64,000 bases of DNA from CAWDCV01 sp963728125 (GTDB lineage Bacteria > Actinomycetota > Actinomycetes > CAWDCV01), in assembly GCA_963728125.1 (NCBI GenBank), contig CAVSIZ010000015.1:62001-126000 (forward strand), in the 5' to 3' direction. The notes under the pieces were generated by a model, which saw nothing but the letters and a program-made list of their open reading frames with translations, did not search any database and was not told where the DNA came from. Below, in pieces: positions 1 through 8,436 of this stretch (positions are counted from its first letter, which is position 1; each line of letters starts with the position of its first letter). Made by a program: the position numbers and the translations under genes.

Positions 1-254
1 GCGAGCGGCCCCGGCAGTCGAAATGTCGCCGAGCTGACCATCGTGCCGAGCCGGATGGTCGCGGTTTCCCGCGCTAGCCCCGCCAGCGTGATCCACGCGT
101 CGGTCGACCCCGGACCCGGATCGCTGCTGATGTTCTGGAAGTGGTCGGAGCGGAAGAATCCGTTGAAACCCAGCCGCTCCGCCTCCTGCGCGACGCCAAG
201 AAGATCGTCGTACGTCGCGCCCTCTTGCGGCTCGGTCATGACGCGTAGCTGCAT
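1..254 (-). CDS. LLM-class F420-dependent oxidoreductase, N-terminal part
   Basis: The reading frame starts at an ATG at 254 and runs off the left edge of the window, so only about 84 N-terminal residues are visible. A strong AAGGAGG lies just upstream of the ATG on the minus strand. The peptide has features of luciferase-like monooxygenases: an EAERLGFNGFFRSDHF segment and an IRLGTMVSS strand that form the first part of the TIM barrel. Family members usually reduce or oxidise substrates with the deazaflavin F420 in the cytoplasm. The substrate is unknown. It is transcribed away from the methyltransferase at 378. Confidence 0.8.
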   Translation of the reverse strand, partial: MQLRVMTEPQEGATYDDLLGVAQEAERLGFNGFFRSDHFQNISSDPGPGSTDAWITLAGLARETATIRLGTMVSSATFRLPGPL

Positions 255-377
255 GTGCCTCCTTGATCACCCCAACAACGGAGAGAATCCTGACCACACA
301 GGAGCCAGATTCGCATCCGTTGTTGGATAAGTCCTGGCGACAACCTGAGGGAAGTCGCTTGCAGCACAATCATCGTC

Positions 378-1472
378 ATGACGACGGACGAGCGTGCTGC
401 TCTCGATAGCGATCGCGTCGATGCTTTTGCCGAGCGCGTTTTCGGCGCGATGCTTGGCACCCAGCAGATGTACGCCATCTATCTCGGGGACCGGCTCGGC
501 TGGTATCGCTCGCTTTCGCAGGACGGCCCGGCGACGGCGCCCGAGCTCGCCGAGCGCACCGGCACCGCGGCCCGCTACGCCCGGGAGTGGCTCGAGCAGC
601 AGGCCGTGTGCAGCTACCTCGAGGTCGACGACGCGGGTGCCGACCCCGATGATCGCCGCTACCACCTCCCGGCCGAGCACGCGCAGGTCCTCGCGGAGGA
701 GTTGAGCGCGTCCTATCTCACGTCGATGGCACGAGCGCTGGTCGCACCAGGGCGGCAGATCGACGCGCTGGTGGAGGCGTACCGCACTGGAGGCGGGGTC
801 AGCTGGGAGCAGCAGGGCGTCGATGCGCGCGAGGGGCAGGCCGGTTCGAACCGACCGTTCCTCCAGCTGTCCTTCGCCCGCGACTATCTCGCCGCGATCC
901 CGACCGTAGACGCGGCGCTGCGCGTGGGCGGCCGGGTCGCCGATGTGGGCTGCGGCGCTGGCTGGTCGTCGATCGGCATTGCACAGCAGTACCCGACGGC
1001 AAGCGTCGACGGCTTCGATATCGATGCGCCGTCGATCGAGCTGGCGACTCGTAACGCAGCGGCCGAGGGGTTGTCGGATCGCGTTCGTTTCACCACAACA
1101 GACGTTGCGACGTTGCCCGAAGGCACGTACGACCTGGTGTGCGCCATCGAGTGCGTCCACGACATGCCGGACCCGGTGTCGGTGCTGTCGGCCATGCGCC
1201 GCATGGTCGCCGACGACGGGACCGTGTTGATCGTGGATGAGCGTGCCGCGGAAGCCTTCGCTCCGCCCGGCGACGAGCTCGAGCAGTATCTCTACGGGTT
1301 CTCGCTGGTCGTGTGCCTGCCGGATGGGCTGTCGGCGCCGAACTCCGTCGGTACGGGCACCGTGATGCGGCCGTCGAAGCTCCAGGAGTACGCGCGAGCA
1401 GCGGGCTTCTCGTCGGTCGAGACGCTCGACCTCGACAACGACTTCTTCCGGTTCTACGTGCTGCGCGGCTGA
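378..1472 (+). CDS. class I SAM-dependent methyltransferase with N-terminal winged helix
   Basis: A 364-residue protein. Residues about 20-120 look like a helical winged-helix dimerisation domain (LAERTGTAARYAREWLEQQ). The SAM-binding Rossmann fold follows: VADVGCGAGWSS at about 186-197 is motif I, DGFDIDAPS is the acidic ribose-binding strand, and ECVHDMPDPVSVL lies near the end of the core. This matches small-molecule methyltransferases of the mycobacterial Rv2258c type. The substrate cannot be read from sequence. The gene is monocistronic and converges on the small minus-strand gene that overlaps its last codons. Confidence 0.8.
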   Translation: MTTDERAALDSDRVDAFAERVFGAMLGTQQMYAIYLGDRLGWYRSLSQDGPATAPELAERTGTAARYAREWLEQQAVCSYLEVDDAGADPDDRRYHLPAEHAQVLAEELSASYLTSMARALVAPGRQIDALVEAYRTGGGVSWEQQGVDAREGQAGSNRPFLQLSFARDYLAAIPTVDAALRVGGRVADVGCGAGWSSIGIAQQYPTASVDGFDIDAPSIELATRNAAAEGLSDRVRFTTTDVATLPEGTYDLVCAIECVHDMPDPVSVLSAMRRMVADDGTVLIVDERAAEAFAPPGDELEQYLYGFSLVVCLPDGLSAPNSVGTGTVMRPSKLQEYARAAGFSSVETLDLDNDFFRFYVLRG

Positions 1473-1687
1473 CCACTCGGCGAGGAGCTCAGCAGGACGA
1501 CGTCGCCGCCAACGTCCCAGAGCAGCGTCATCATCGCGCGCAGCGTGGCCTGATCGGCCTGGAAATCGCCAATGAGCGTGCGACCTGACTCCTCGGTGAT
1601 CGGCACGTTCCCGAACCGGCGCTGGAGCGCGTCTCGAACCCGCTCGGGCAGTGGCCCGGAGATCGCCAGCTGGTACGTCGCCTCCAT
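1454..1687 (-). CDS. small conserved actinobacterial protein, unknown function
   Basis: A 77-residue ATG-started frame that overlaps the 3' end of the methyltransferase gene by 19 bases. The sequence has an ITEESGRTLIGDFQADQATL segment followed by a short helix and a hydrophobic strand. It resembles a family of roughly 75-residue actinobacterial proteins with a 'TVLTGPVADQAALHGLL' type core that I recall as hypothetical proteins. No catalytic motif, signal peptide or membrane segment is visible. Function unknown; the call rests on that resemblance. Confidence 0.55.
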   Translation of the reverse strand: MEATYQLAISGPLPERVRDALQRRFGNVPITEESGRTLIGDFQADQATLRAMMTLLWDVGGDVVLLSSSPSGQPRST

Positions 1688-1764
1688 TCCTCTAGGCTCG
1701 GGTTCCGCATGACGTCATGCACCACCCGGCGCGGGAAACGACCCGGGGTGGAGACACTGATGCC

Positions 1765-2709
1765 GTGGACGTCAGCGTCGTCGGCAACGGCATCATCGGG
1801 CTTACCGTCGCGCGACGCCTTTCGGAGGCCGGGTGCGACGTCACGCTCATCGCCGATCGAGCGCCGGACAGTACGACCTCGATGGTTGCCGCCGCGATCT
1901 GGTACCCGTACCACGCCTTGCCGCGCGACCGGGTGACGGACTGGGGGGCACGAACCCTTGCCGCGCTGACCGAGCTGGCAGTCGATCCGTCGACAGGGGT
2001 GACGATCCGTCGCGGACGTGAGCTGTTCCGCGAGCCGACCCCCGACCCGTGGTGGTCGGACGCCGTGCCGCACATCGACCGACTACCAGCGGGACAGTTG
2101 CCTGATGGCTATGCGGACGGCTTGCTGCTCGACGTTCCGGTCGTGGACATGCCGACGCATTTGGCGTGGTTACTGCACGAGCTTCGTGCTGCAGGCGTTG
2201 CTTCAGTCAGCCGGCGTCTCGATCGGTTGGAAGATGCGGGCGGCGACCTCCTCGTGAACTGCACTGGGCTCGGCGCTCGCGAGCTGGTGCCCGATCCGTC
2301 GGTGACGCCCATCCGCGGGCAGGTCGTGATCGTCGAGCAGTGCGGCATCGAGGAGTGGCTGCTGGATCAGAGCGATCCGGCCAACCTCGTCTACGTCGTG
2401 CCAAGAACGGACACTGTCGTCCTTGGGGGTACGGCGGACGAGGGCAGCGACCGCCAAGATCCGGATCCGCTTGTCGCTGCAGCGATCGTCGAAAGGTGTG
2501 CGTCGTTGCTGCCCGCCCTGCGAGACGCTGCAATTGTTGACACGCATGTCGGGCTTCGCCCATCGCGGCCAGCGGTGCGACTGGAACGGTCGACGCTGCT
2601 CGACGGGAGACCTGTCGTGCACTGCTACGGGCACGGCGGCGCGGGCGTGACCCTGTCGTACGGCTGTGCAGAGGACGTCGTCGACCTTGTCGTCAACTAT
2701 CCGAGCTGA
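1765..2709 (+). CDS. FAD-dependent D-amino-acid oxidase-like enzyme
   Basis: The protein opens with a dinucleotide-binding motif (VSVVGNGIIGLTVARRL), has a middle IRRGREL segment and ends with GHGGAGVTLSYGCAEDV. These are the FAD-binding and C-terminal signatures of D-amino acid oxidases and related DAO-fold enzymes, which oxidatively deaminate amino acids to 2-oxo acids, ammonia and H2O2. I chose the GTG at 1765 because the first beta strand starts right after it and GGTGGAG lies upstream; an in-frame ATG at 1717 would add 16 unlikely residues. It stands alone on the plus strand. The GLRPSRPAVRLE segment carries the arginine expected to hold a substrate carboxylate. Confidence 0.8.
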   Translation: MDVSVVGNGIIGLTVARRLSEAGCDVTLIADRAPDSTTSMVAAAIWYPYHALPRDRVTDWGARTLAALTELAVDPSTGVTIRRGRELFREPTPDPWWSDAVPHIDRLPAGQLPDGYADGLLLDVPVVDMPTHLAWLLHELRAAGVASVSRRLDRLEDAGGDLLVNCTGLGARELVPDPSVTPIRGQVVIVEQCGIEEWLLDQSDPANLVYVVPRTDTVVLGGTADEGSDRQDPDPLVAAAIVERCASLLPALRDAAIVDTHVGLRPSRPAVRLERSTLLDGRPVVHCYGHGGAGVTLSYGCAEDVVDLVVNYPS

Positions 2710-3100
2710 TCACAACGGTGCGGTCCGGCTGACCGAAGAGGCACAGTGCATCGGCAGAACGGATGACCTTGACCGTTTTCGTTGCAATGGTGCCTGTTCC
2801 CCGCCCTAGCGTGTGCGTCGGAGGTGAGGAGCATGGCAGGCCATCGGCTGACAGCAAGCGGACCGGCACTGGCGCCTCCTCGTGGTCCCTCCTCGACGTT
2901 CGTTTCGCAGTCACGGCCAGCCGCGACACGAGCAGCAGCTGCTCGGCGTCGACGGCACAAGCTATTGCTGCTGCACGCCATAGCGAGCAACCGGGTCAGC
3001 CCGAGCTGACTTCAGTTGATCGGGTGCAGGGTCGCCCTGGTACGGGGGTACAGGGCGGCTCTGCATCTCTCGCATTGCCCACGCACTCATACTTGAGCGG
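2710..3100. other. 391-base intergenic stretch
   Basis: No gene is convincingly present. Two things are visible. A 58-codon plus-strand ORF at 2833-3009 has a good ribosome-site-like GGAGGTGAGGAGC directly before its ATG, but it encodes a basic low-complexity peptide without recognisable features. An imperfect hairpin at 3034-3056 (GCCCTGGTAC against GTACAGGGC, one bulged C) lies 45 bases before the MFS gene and could be an operator. Confidence 0.4.
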
Positions 3101-4286
3101 GTGATAGCGAGGCGGCAGACCCTCCTGCTGCTCGCGCATACGGCGCTCACGCAGATCGTCGTCTTCGTCCTGCGCCCGACAACCGCGTACCGGGCAATCG
3201 AGCTCGACGTACCGGCCGCGGGCCTCGGAGTACTGTCCGCCAGCTTCGCTCTGGCGCCTCTCGTCCTCGCTCTACCGTCGGGCCAGTTCGTCGATCGCAT
3301 CGGCGAGAAGCGTGTGATGCTCGCTGGTAGCGCGATCCTCTGTCTTGCCGGCGCTCTGTTCATCGTCATCGGCGACAGCATTGCCGGTCTCATTGCTGCC
3401 AGCATTGCGCTGGGTACTGGCCAGCTCTGCTGTGTCGTCGGCCAGCAGGCGTTGATTGCCAACACCGTCGGGCCAGGTCAGCACGACACGGCATTCGGTC
3501 ACTACACCTTTGCAGCATCTCTGGGCCAGATGCTCGGGCCGGCGATGATCCTGCTCTTCGGCGGTCGCGCGACGATCCCCGACACGTCGCGCATCTTCGT
3601 CTGGTCGACGCTTCTCATCGTCCTGCTGCTCGGGTGCACGTTGCTGCTGCGGGATCGCGCCACGGCAGCCTCGTGAGTCCGACGCTGCGTCGGGCGGGGT
3701 TCGGACGCTGCTGCGCATTCCCGGCCTGACGAGAGCCGTCATGGCAAGCGGGGTGCTGCTCGCGGCCGTCGACATCACGCTCGTGTACCTGCCGGCCCTG
3801 GGTGCCGAGCGCGGTCTGGCCAGCGGAGTCATCGGCCTCCTGCTTGCCGTGCGCGCGGGCTCGTCGATGGTGTCTCGGTTCTTCCTCGGCCACTTATCGA
3901 GACTTGTCGGACGGCGACGGCTTTTGCTCGCGAGCTTCTTCGTGACGGCAGCGACACTGGTGCTGGCACCGGTGCCGCAGCCGCTCTGGCTGCTTCTCGT
4001 CGTGGTGACACTGCTCGGCTTCGGGCTTGGTGTCGGTCCACCGCTGACCATGTCGTGGGTGTCGGAAGCGGCGCCACCGGGCTTGCGAGGGCGGGCGATC
4101 GCGTTGCGGATCACCGGCAACCGGATCGGCCAAGTGCTCATCCCCAGTGCTGTCGGTGTCGTGGCCGGTGGTCTTGGTGTCGCAGGCGTCCTGTGGGCCA
4201 CGTCCGCGGCACTCGTGGCGGTCACCTTCGGTGTTCGAGGGCTTCGCGACAGCGCTACACCTCGAGAGGAGGAGGTGTCGTCGTGA
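3101..4286 (+). pseudogene. MFS drug-type exporter split by a frameshift
   Basis: Two adjacent frames encode the halves of one 12-helix major facilitator. The first (GTG at 3101, stop at 3674-3676) carries six membrane segments and the loop LPSGQFVDRIGEKRVML, the MFS motif A between helices 2 and 3. The second frame carries the other six helices, with the equivalent HLSRLVGRRRLLL loop. The second frame reads through its upstream region as LLRIPGLTRAVMASG, typical of the central cytoplasmic loop, so the halves belong together. The frame changes between about 3665 and 3700. The break could be a mutation or a sequence error; no slippery programmed-shift site is evident. Confidence 0.75.
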
Positions 4287-4324
4287 ATCGGGTGGAAAGC
4301 TTGCGGTGGACACTATATCGAGTA

Positions 4325-4339
4325 GCATACCGAGTATGC
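4325..4339. promoter_or_regulatory. palindromic operator candidate for the PadR regulator
   Basis: GCATAC-CGA-GTATGC is a perfect inverted repeat 19 bases before the PadR start codon. It overlaps a direct repeat of CGAGTA at 4319 and 4331, about one helical turn apart. The local sequence is AT-richer than its surroundings (ACTATATCGAGTA), as in a -10 region. PadR proteins often bind such sites to repress their own exporter operon. Assignment is by position and symmetry only. Confidence 0.5.
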
Positions 4340-4358
4340 CGATGATGGCTTGGCCGCG

Positions 4359-4940
4359 ATGAGCGTGCGACATGCCCTCCTTGCCCTGTTGACAGAGGGC
4401 TCGAAGTACGGCCTCCAGCTGCGTCAGGAGTTCGAAGCACGGACCGGCGACGTGTGGCCGCTCAACGTCGGCCAGGTCTACCTCACCTTGCAGCGCCTGG
4501 AACGGGACGGGTTGATCGTGTCCGTGGGGGAGGACCGACCCGGTCCGCAGAAGGCGTTTCGCATCACGCCGGCCGGTGGCGAGGAGCTGGCCGCGTGGCT
4601 CAGGACGCCGCCGGACGTCGCCAGTCCGCCCCGCGACGAGCTGGTGATGAAGGTCCTCGTCGCGCTGCGCCTGCCCGGGGTCGACGTGGTCGATCTCCTG
4701 CAGGCCCACCGCCGGCGTCTGGTCGAACTGATGCAGAGGTACACCCACGTCAAGGCGGAGGCATCGGCCGATGACCTCAGTCTCGCGCTGGTGGCCGACG
4801 CGGAGCTCTTCCGCCTGGAGGGGGTGGTCCGCTGGCTGGATGCCGCCGAGGCCCGGCTCGGGCAGCTGCGGCTCGATCCCGGCGCCCGCGGAACCACGGT
4901 GACACCGCGGGCAACACCACTGGTGGAGACGCCGGTATGA
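4359..4940 (+). CDS. PadR-family transcriptional regulator
   Basis: The N-terminal winged helix is clear: HALLALLTEGSKYGLQLRQE, then VYLTLQRLERDGLI and a KAFRITPAGGEELAAWL wing. A C-terminal Vir-type helical dimerisation domain follows (LLQAHRRRLVELMQRY). PadR proteins are repressors released by small toxic molecules. The ATG at 4359 is preferred over the TTG at 4350; neither has a good Shine-Dalgarno, so translation may be leaderless. The stop overlaps the ATG of the ABC ATPase (ATGA), so regulator and transporter are one translationally coupled operon. Confidence 0.85.
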   Translation: MSVRHALLALLTEGSKYGLQLRQEFEARTGDVWPLNVGQVYLTLQRLERDGLIVSVGEDRPGPQKAFRITPAGGEELAAWLRTPPDVASPPRDELVMKVLVALRLPGVDVVDLLQAHRRRLVELMQRYTHVKAEASADDLSLALVADAELFRLEGVVRWLDAAEARLGQLRLDPGARGTTVTPRATPLVETPV

Positions 4941-5662
4941 CGCCAATCCTCGAGCTTCGCCAGGCCTCGAAGACGTACGGCGCTGGCGCCGGCGAAGTGC
5001 GCGCCCTGCGCAGCGTCGAGCTGGCTGTTCAGGGCGGCGAGCTGGTCGCGATCATGGGCCCGAGCGGGTCGGGGAAGAGCACGCTGCTGACGATTGCCGG
5101 CAGCCTCGAGGAGCCGACTGGCGGTGATGTTGTCGTCGACGGCACATCCCTGGCGAGCATCTCGCGCGATGATCGGGCCCGGCTACGTCGGCGCACGATC
5201 GGGTACGTCTTCCAGGATTTCAACCTGCTCCCGGGACTCACCGCGGTGGAGAACGTGAGCCTTCCACTCGAGCTCGATGGAGTCGGTGTCAAGGCTGCCC
5301 GCGAGCTCGGCCTGGGCGTCTTGGAGGAGCTCGGCCTTGCCGATCGCGCTCGGCGCTACCCCGACGATCTGTCCGGTGGGGAGCGACAGCGAGTGGCGAT
5401 TGCGCGGGCGATCATCGGTGACCGCCGCCTGGTGCTCGCCGATGAGCCGACAGGCGCTCTGGACTCAGTGAACGGGGAGGCTGTGATGCGACTCCTCCGC
5501 GAGGCCTGCAAGGGCGGTGTCGCCGCGGTCGTCGTGACCCATGACGCTCAACTGGCCTCGTGGGCGGATCGCATCGTCTTCTTGCGCGACGGCCGGGTGG
5601 TCGATCAGACGTCGAAGCCTGCCGGTCCGGAGTCATTGCTTGCGTCCGGAACTCGTCGGTGA
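4937..5662 (+). CDS. ABC transporter ATP-binding protein, MacB/LolD type
   Basis: A complete 241-residue nucleotide-binding domain: Walker A GPSGSGKST at about 40, Q-loop YVFQDFNLLPGLTAVENVSL, signature LSGGERQRVAIARAI, Walker B LVLADEPTGALD and the H-loop VVVVTHDAQ. The set matches LolD/MacB/FtsE-like ATPases that pair with FtsX-fold permeases. It starts in an ATGA overlap with padR and ends in a GTGA overlap with the permease. The operon probably exports a toxic compound or acts mechanically on the envelope. Confidence 0.9.
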   Translation: MTPILELRQASKTYGAGAGEVRALRSVELAVQGGELVAIMGPSGSGKSTLLTIAGSLEEPTGGDVVVDGTSLASISRDDRARLRRRTIGYVFQDFNLLPGLTAVENVSLPLELDGVGVKAARELGLGVLEELGLADRARRYPDDLSGGERQRVAIARAIIGDRRLVLADEPTGALDSVNGEAVMRLLREACKGGVAAVVVTHDAQLASWADRIVFLRDGRVVDQTSKPAGPESLLASGTRR

Positions 5663-8133
5663 CCTCGGCGCCGCCTCGCCGGATCGCCCTGGCACGCGCG
5701 CGGTCCCGAGGGGGCACCGCGCGCCGAGCGGTCGCTCGATGGGCGTGGCGGATGTTCCGCCGCGAGTGGCGGCAGCAAGCCCTCATCCTCTCCTTGCTGA
5801 CGGTCGCCGTTGCTGCCTCGATCGGCATCGCGTGCGCCGCCTACACCACGACACCGGTGCCCGACAACGCCGAGTTCGGCGCCGCCAACCATCTGGTCAA
5901 GCTAGCCGGCACGGATCCGCAGGTTCTCGAAGCCGACGTCGCTGCTGCACGCGCCTGGTTCGACACCCACGAGGTGATCTACCACCGCCGGGTACCTGTG
6001 CCCGGACTGTTCGAACCCGTCGACTACCGCTCGCAGGATCCCCACGGTCCCCTCGGCACGCCTCGACTGGCCCTGGTGGACGGGACCTTCCCGGCTGGTG
6101 GGCAGGTTGCCGTCACCGACGAGGTCGCAGCGATCCTCGACCTAAGACTCGGGGGTGCGTTGGCTGTCGACGGGTCAGCGCGAACCGTGGTCGGGATCGT
6201 GGAGAACCCCGGCGACCTCAGCGACGAATTCGTGCTCGTCGCTCCGTCGGAGCGTGACGGGGCGGACGAGGTGACGATCCTCGTTGACGCCACCGACGAC
6301 CGAGCCAACACGTTCCGAATCCCGAGCGGCGGCGCTCTGGAGATCGGCTCGCGCCTCGCAAACGAGGATGTCATCGCAGCGCTCGGGGTCCTCGTGTTGG
6401 GGACGATCGCGCTGTTGCTCATCGGTCTCATCGCGGCGGCAAGCTTCGTCGTCATCGCCCACCGCCGGATGCGCCAGCTGGGGATGCTGGCAGCGATCGG
6501 GGCGACCGAGAAACAGCTTCGCCTGGTGACGCTGGCCAATGGCGCTGTGATCGGTGTCCTCGCTGCCGGGCTCGGGGCCAGCATCGGTGTCCTCGGGTGG
6601 CTGGGCGTGGGGCCGTTGGTCGAGCAAGCGGTCGGTTACCGGATCGACGAGCTCGACGTGCCGGTGTGGCTGATCGCCGGGGGGATGCTGCTGGCGGTCG
6701 TCGCGGGGACGGCAGCGGCGTGGTGGCCGGCGCGCAAGGTGGCCCGCGTTCCCGCCGTGCGCGCGCTGTCCGGCCGGCCACCCGAACCGAAGCCGGCACG
6801 CCGGGCTGCCGCCCTAGCCGCTGGGTTCACCGCGGTCGGCGTTGCCTGTCTCGCTGTGGGAGGTGATCTCGCTGCGGACGACGATGCCACGTGGACCCAC
6901 GCGACCCTGATCGTCGCGGGAATCCTGGCCATGCTCCTTGGCGTCCTGTTCGCCTGCCCACCGGCGCTACGCCTGCTCGCCGCCAGCGTCGGGCGACTTC
7001 CCGTCGCCGTACGGCTGGCCATCGGGGACCTCGCTCGCTACCAGACCCGCTCAGCCGCGGCGCTCGCCGCGATCAGCCTCGCCCTCTGCATCTCGGTCAC
7101 GATCACCGCGACGACCGCCGCCGCGCAGTCAAGCGCCGACGAGGGCAACCTGCCGGAGAACCAGCTGCTGATCCGCGCCGGGCACGTCGACGGACCGTTC
7201 ATTCCGCTGGAGGGCGAGCTCGACGAGCTTCAGGCGGGCGTCGATCGGGTCGTCGCCTTGTTCGACAGCACCGAGGTCACGTCGCTGGATGCCGCGATCC
7301 ATCCGGCCAGCAAGGCCGACCCGTCGTTCGACGGGCGCGTGGCCATGGCCCTGGCCGAACGCTCCGCCGATGGCTGGATGGACCTGAGCCTTCTCTATAT
7401 AGCCACACCGGAGCTCCTCACGGCGTATGGATACGAGCTGGGGGACGTCGCGCCCAGCACCGAGGTGATCACCAGGGAGACCGGTGAGTTGGGGATCCTC
7501 GGCGATCCGCGGCCCGACGGGAGCAAGATCGAGACGCACCCCCGGACCGAGCGCCTCGACCCTGGTTACGACTCACTGCCCGGAACCTTCGTCCCGCCTG
7601 CCGTTCTGGAGGAGCGCGGTTGGGTGGCGGCCCCGTCGGGACGCTGGCTGGTCGAGACGACCGCGCCGCCCTCACCCGAACAGCTCGGGGCGGCCAGCGA
7701 GGTGGCGGCTGCTGCGGGCCTGACTGTCGAGGTTCGAGATCGCCAGACGGGCCTCGGCGGCCTGCGGGCGGGCGCTACGGCGGTGGGTGTGCTTGTCTCG
7801 CTCGGCATCGTCGCGATGACCGTCGGGCTGGTCCGCAGCGAGGCCGGCCGGGACCTCCGCATCCTGACCGCGACGGGCGCCACCAGCCGGACACGCCGTA
7901 CCCTCACCGCAGCCACGGCCGGTGGGCTCGCCCTCCTCGGCGCGGGTCTCGGGATCGCCGGCGCCTATCTCGGCCTGACTGCGGGCTTCGCCCGGAATCT
8001 CGACGTGCTGTCACCGGTGCCGGCGATCAATCTGGCGATCATCGCAGTTGGCCTTCCCTTCCTGGCCACGTCCGTCGGCTGGCTCAGCTCCGGACGGACC
8101 ATCGACGACATTGCCCGTCAGCCCATGGAGTGA
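5659..8133 (+). CDS. FtsX-fold ABC transporter permease
   Basis: About 824 residues from the GTG at 5659, which overlaps the ATPase stop as GTGA. The first membrane helix lies at about 30-50 (QALILSLLTVAVAASIGIAC), followed by a large extracytoplasmic domain. A three-helix FtsX core (about 235-380) ends in a VPAVRAL coupling segment. A second FtsX set at the C-terminus is recognisable from LGIVAMTVGLVRSEAGRDLR and ATGATSRTRRTLTA. This duplicated-FtsX arrangement is typical of actinobacterial exporters next to PadR and a LolD-like ATPase. The substrate is unknown. An erm-like methyltransferase remnant lies directly downstream on the opposite strand. Confidence 0.85.
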   Translation: MTSAPPRRIALARARSRGGTARRAVARWAWRMFRREWRQQALILSLLTVAVAASIGIACAAYTTTPVPDNAEFGAANHLVKLAGTDPQVLEADVAAARAWFDTHEVIYHRRVPVPGLFEPVDYRSQDPHGPLGTPRLALVDGTFPAGGQVAVTDEVAAILDLRLGGALAVDGSARTVVGIVENPGDLSDEFVLVAPSERDGADEVTILVDATDDRANTFRIPSGGALEIGSRLANEDVIAALGVLVLGTIALLLIGLIAAASFVVIAHRRMRQLGMLAAIGATEKQLRLVTLANGAVIGVLAAGLGASIGVLGWLGVGPLVEQAVGYRIDELDVPVWLIAGGMLLAVVAGTAAAWWPARKVARVPAVRALSGRPPEPKPARRAAALAAGFTAVGVACLAVGGDLAADDDATWTHATLIVAGILAMLLGVLFACPPALRLLAASVGRLPVAVRLAIGDLARYQTRSAAALAAISLALCISVTITATTAAAQSSADEGNLPENQLLIRAGHVDGPFIPLEGELDELQAGVDRVVALFDSTEVTSLDAAIHPASKADPSFDGRVAMALAERSADGWMDLSLLYIATPELLTAYGYELGDVAPSTEVITRETGELGILGDPRPDGSKIETHPRTERLDPGYDSLPGTFVPPAVLEERGWVAAPSGRWLVETTAPPSPEQLGAASEVAAAAGLTVEVRDRQTGLGGLRAGATAVGVLVSLGIVAMTVGLVRSEAGRDLRILTATGATSRTRRTLTAATAGGLALLGAGLGIAGAYLGLTAGFARNLDVLSPVPAINLAIIAVGLPFLATSVGWLSSGRTIDDIARQPME

Positions 8134-8153
8134 TCTCAGCTTTGACAGTTGAG

Positions 8154-8402
8154 CTAGACGCGGCGGATGACGAGGACGGGCGAGTCGGCGCGGGGCTGCC
8201 GGCAGAGCGCGCTACGCGGCAGCGGGCGGCCGGCGACGAGCGACCAGTGTCGCACGGCGATGACACGCGCGCCGGCCGCCACCAGGTGATGACTCAGGGC
8301 ACCGGTGCCTGCGCCGATGTCGAGCACCAGCTCTCCTGGGCGCACGGCAGCGTCCGTCACGAGCCGGGTAGCCCACTCCTCACGAAGCGGATGCTGGCCA
8401 CG
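8154..8402 (-). pseudogene. erm-like rRNA adenine methyltransferase remnant with internal deletion
   Basis: The minus strand reads GQHPLREEWATRLV, then ELVLDIGAGTGALSHHL and GARVIAV, which is the N-terminus and SAM motif I of Erm/KsgA methyltransferases. It jumps at once to LPRSALCRQPRADSPVLVIR, which matches the 'RLP.SAF.PQPRVDS.VL.I' segment near the end of the catalytic domain. Roughly 100 residues containing the rest of the catalytic core are missing. An in-frame TAG at 8403-8405 lies just before the conserved block and no start codon precedes it. It cannot methylate rRNA as it stands. Confidence 0.7.
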
Positions 8403-8436
8403 CTACGGAAGGCCGAGAGCGCCCACCAAGTCATTT

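Noticed and set aside
2833..3009. Small ORF with a strong ribosome-site-like sequence
   Set aside because: The 58-residue product is Arg/Ala-rich low complexity with no likeness to known small proteins; noted only within the gap entry.
3660..3705. Programmed frameshift in the MFS gene
   Set aside because: No slippery heptamer, downstream pseudoknot or stop-associated Shine-Dalgarno is evident at the join.
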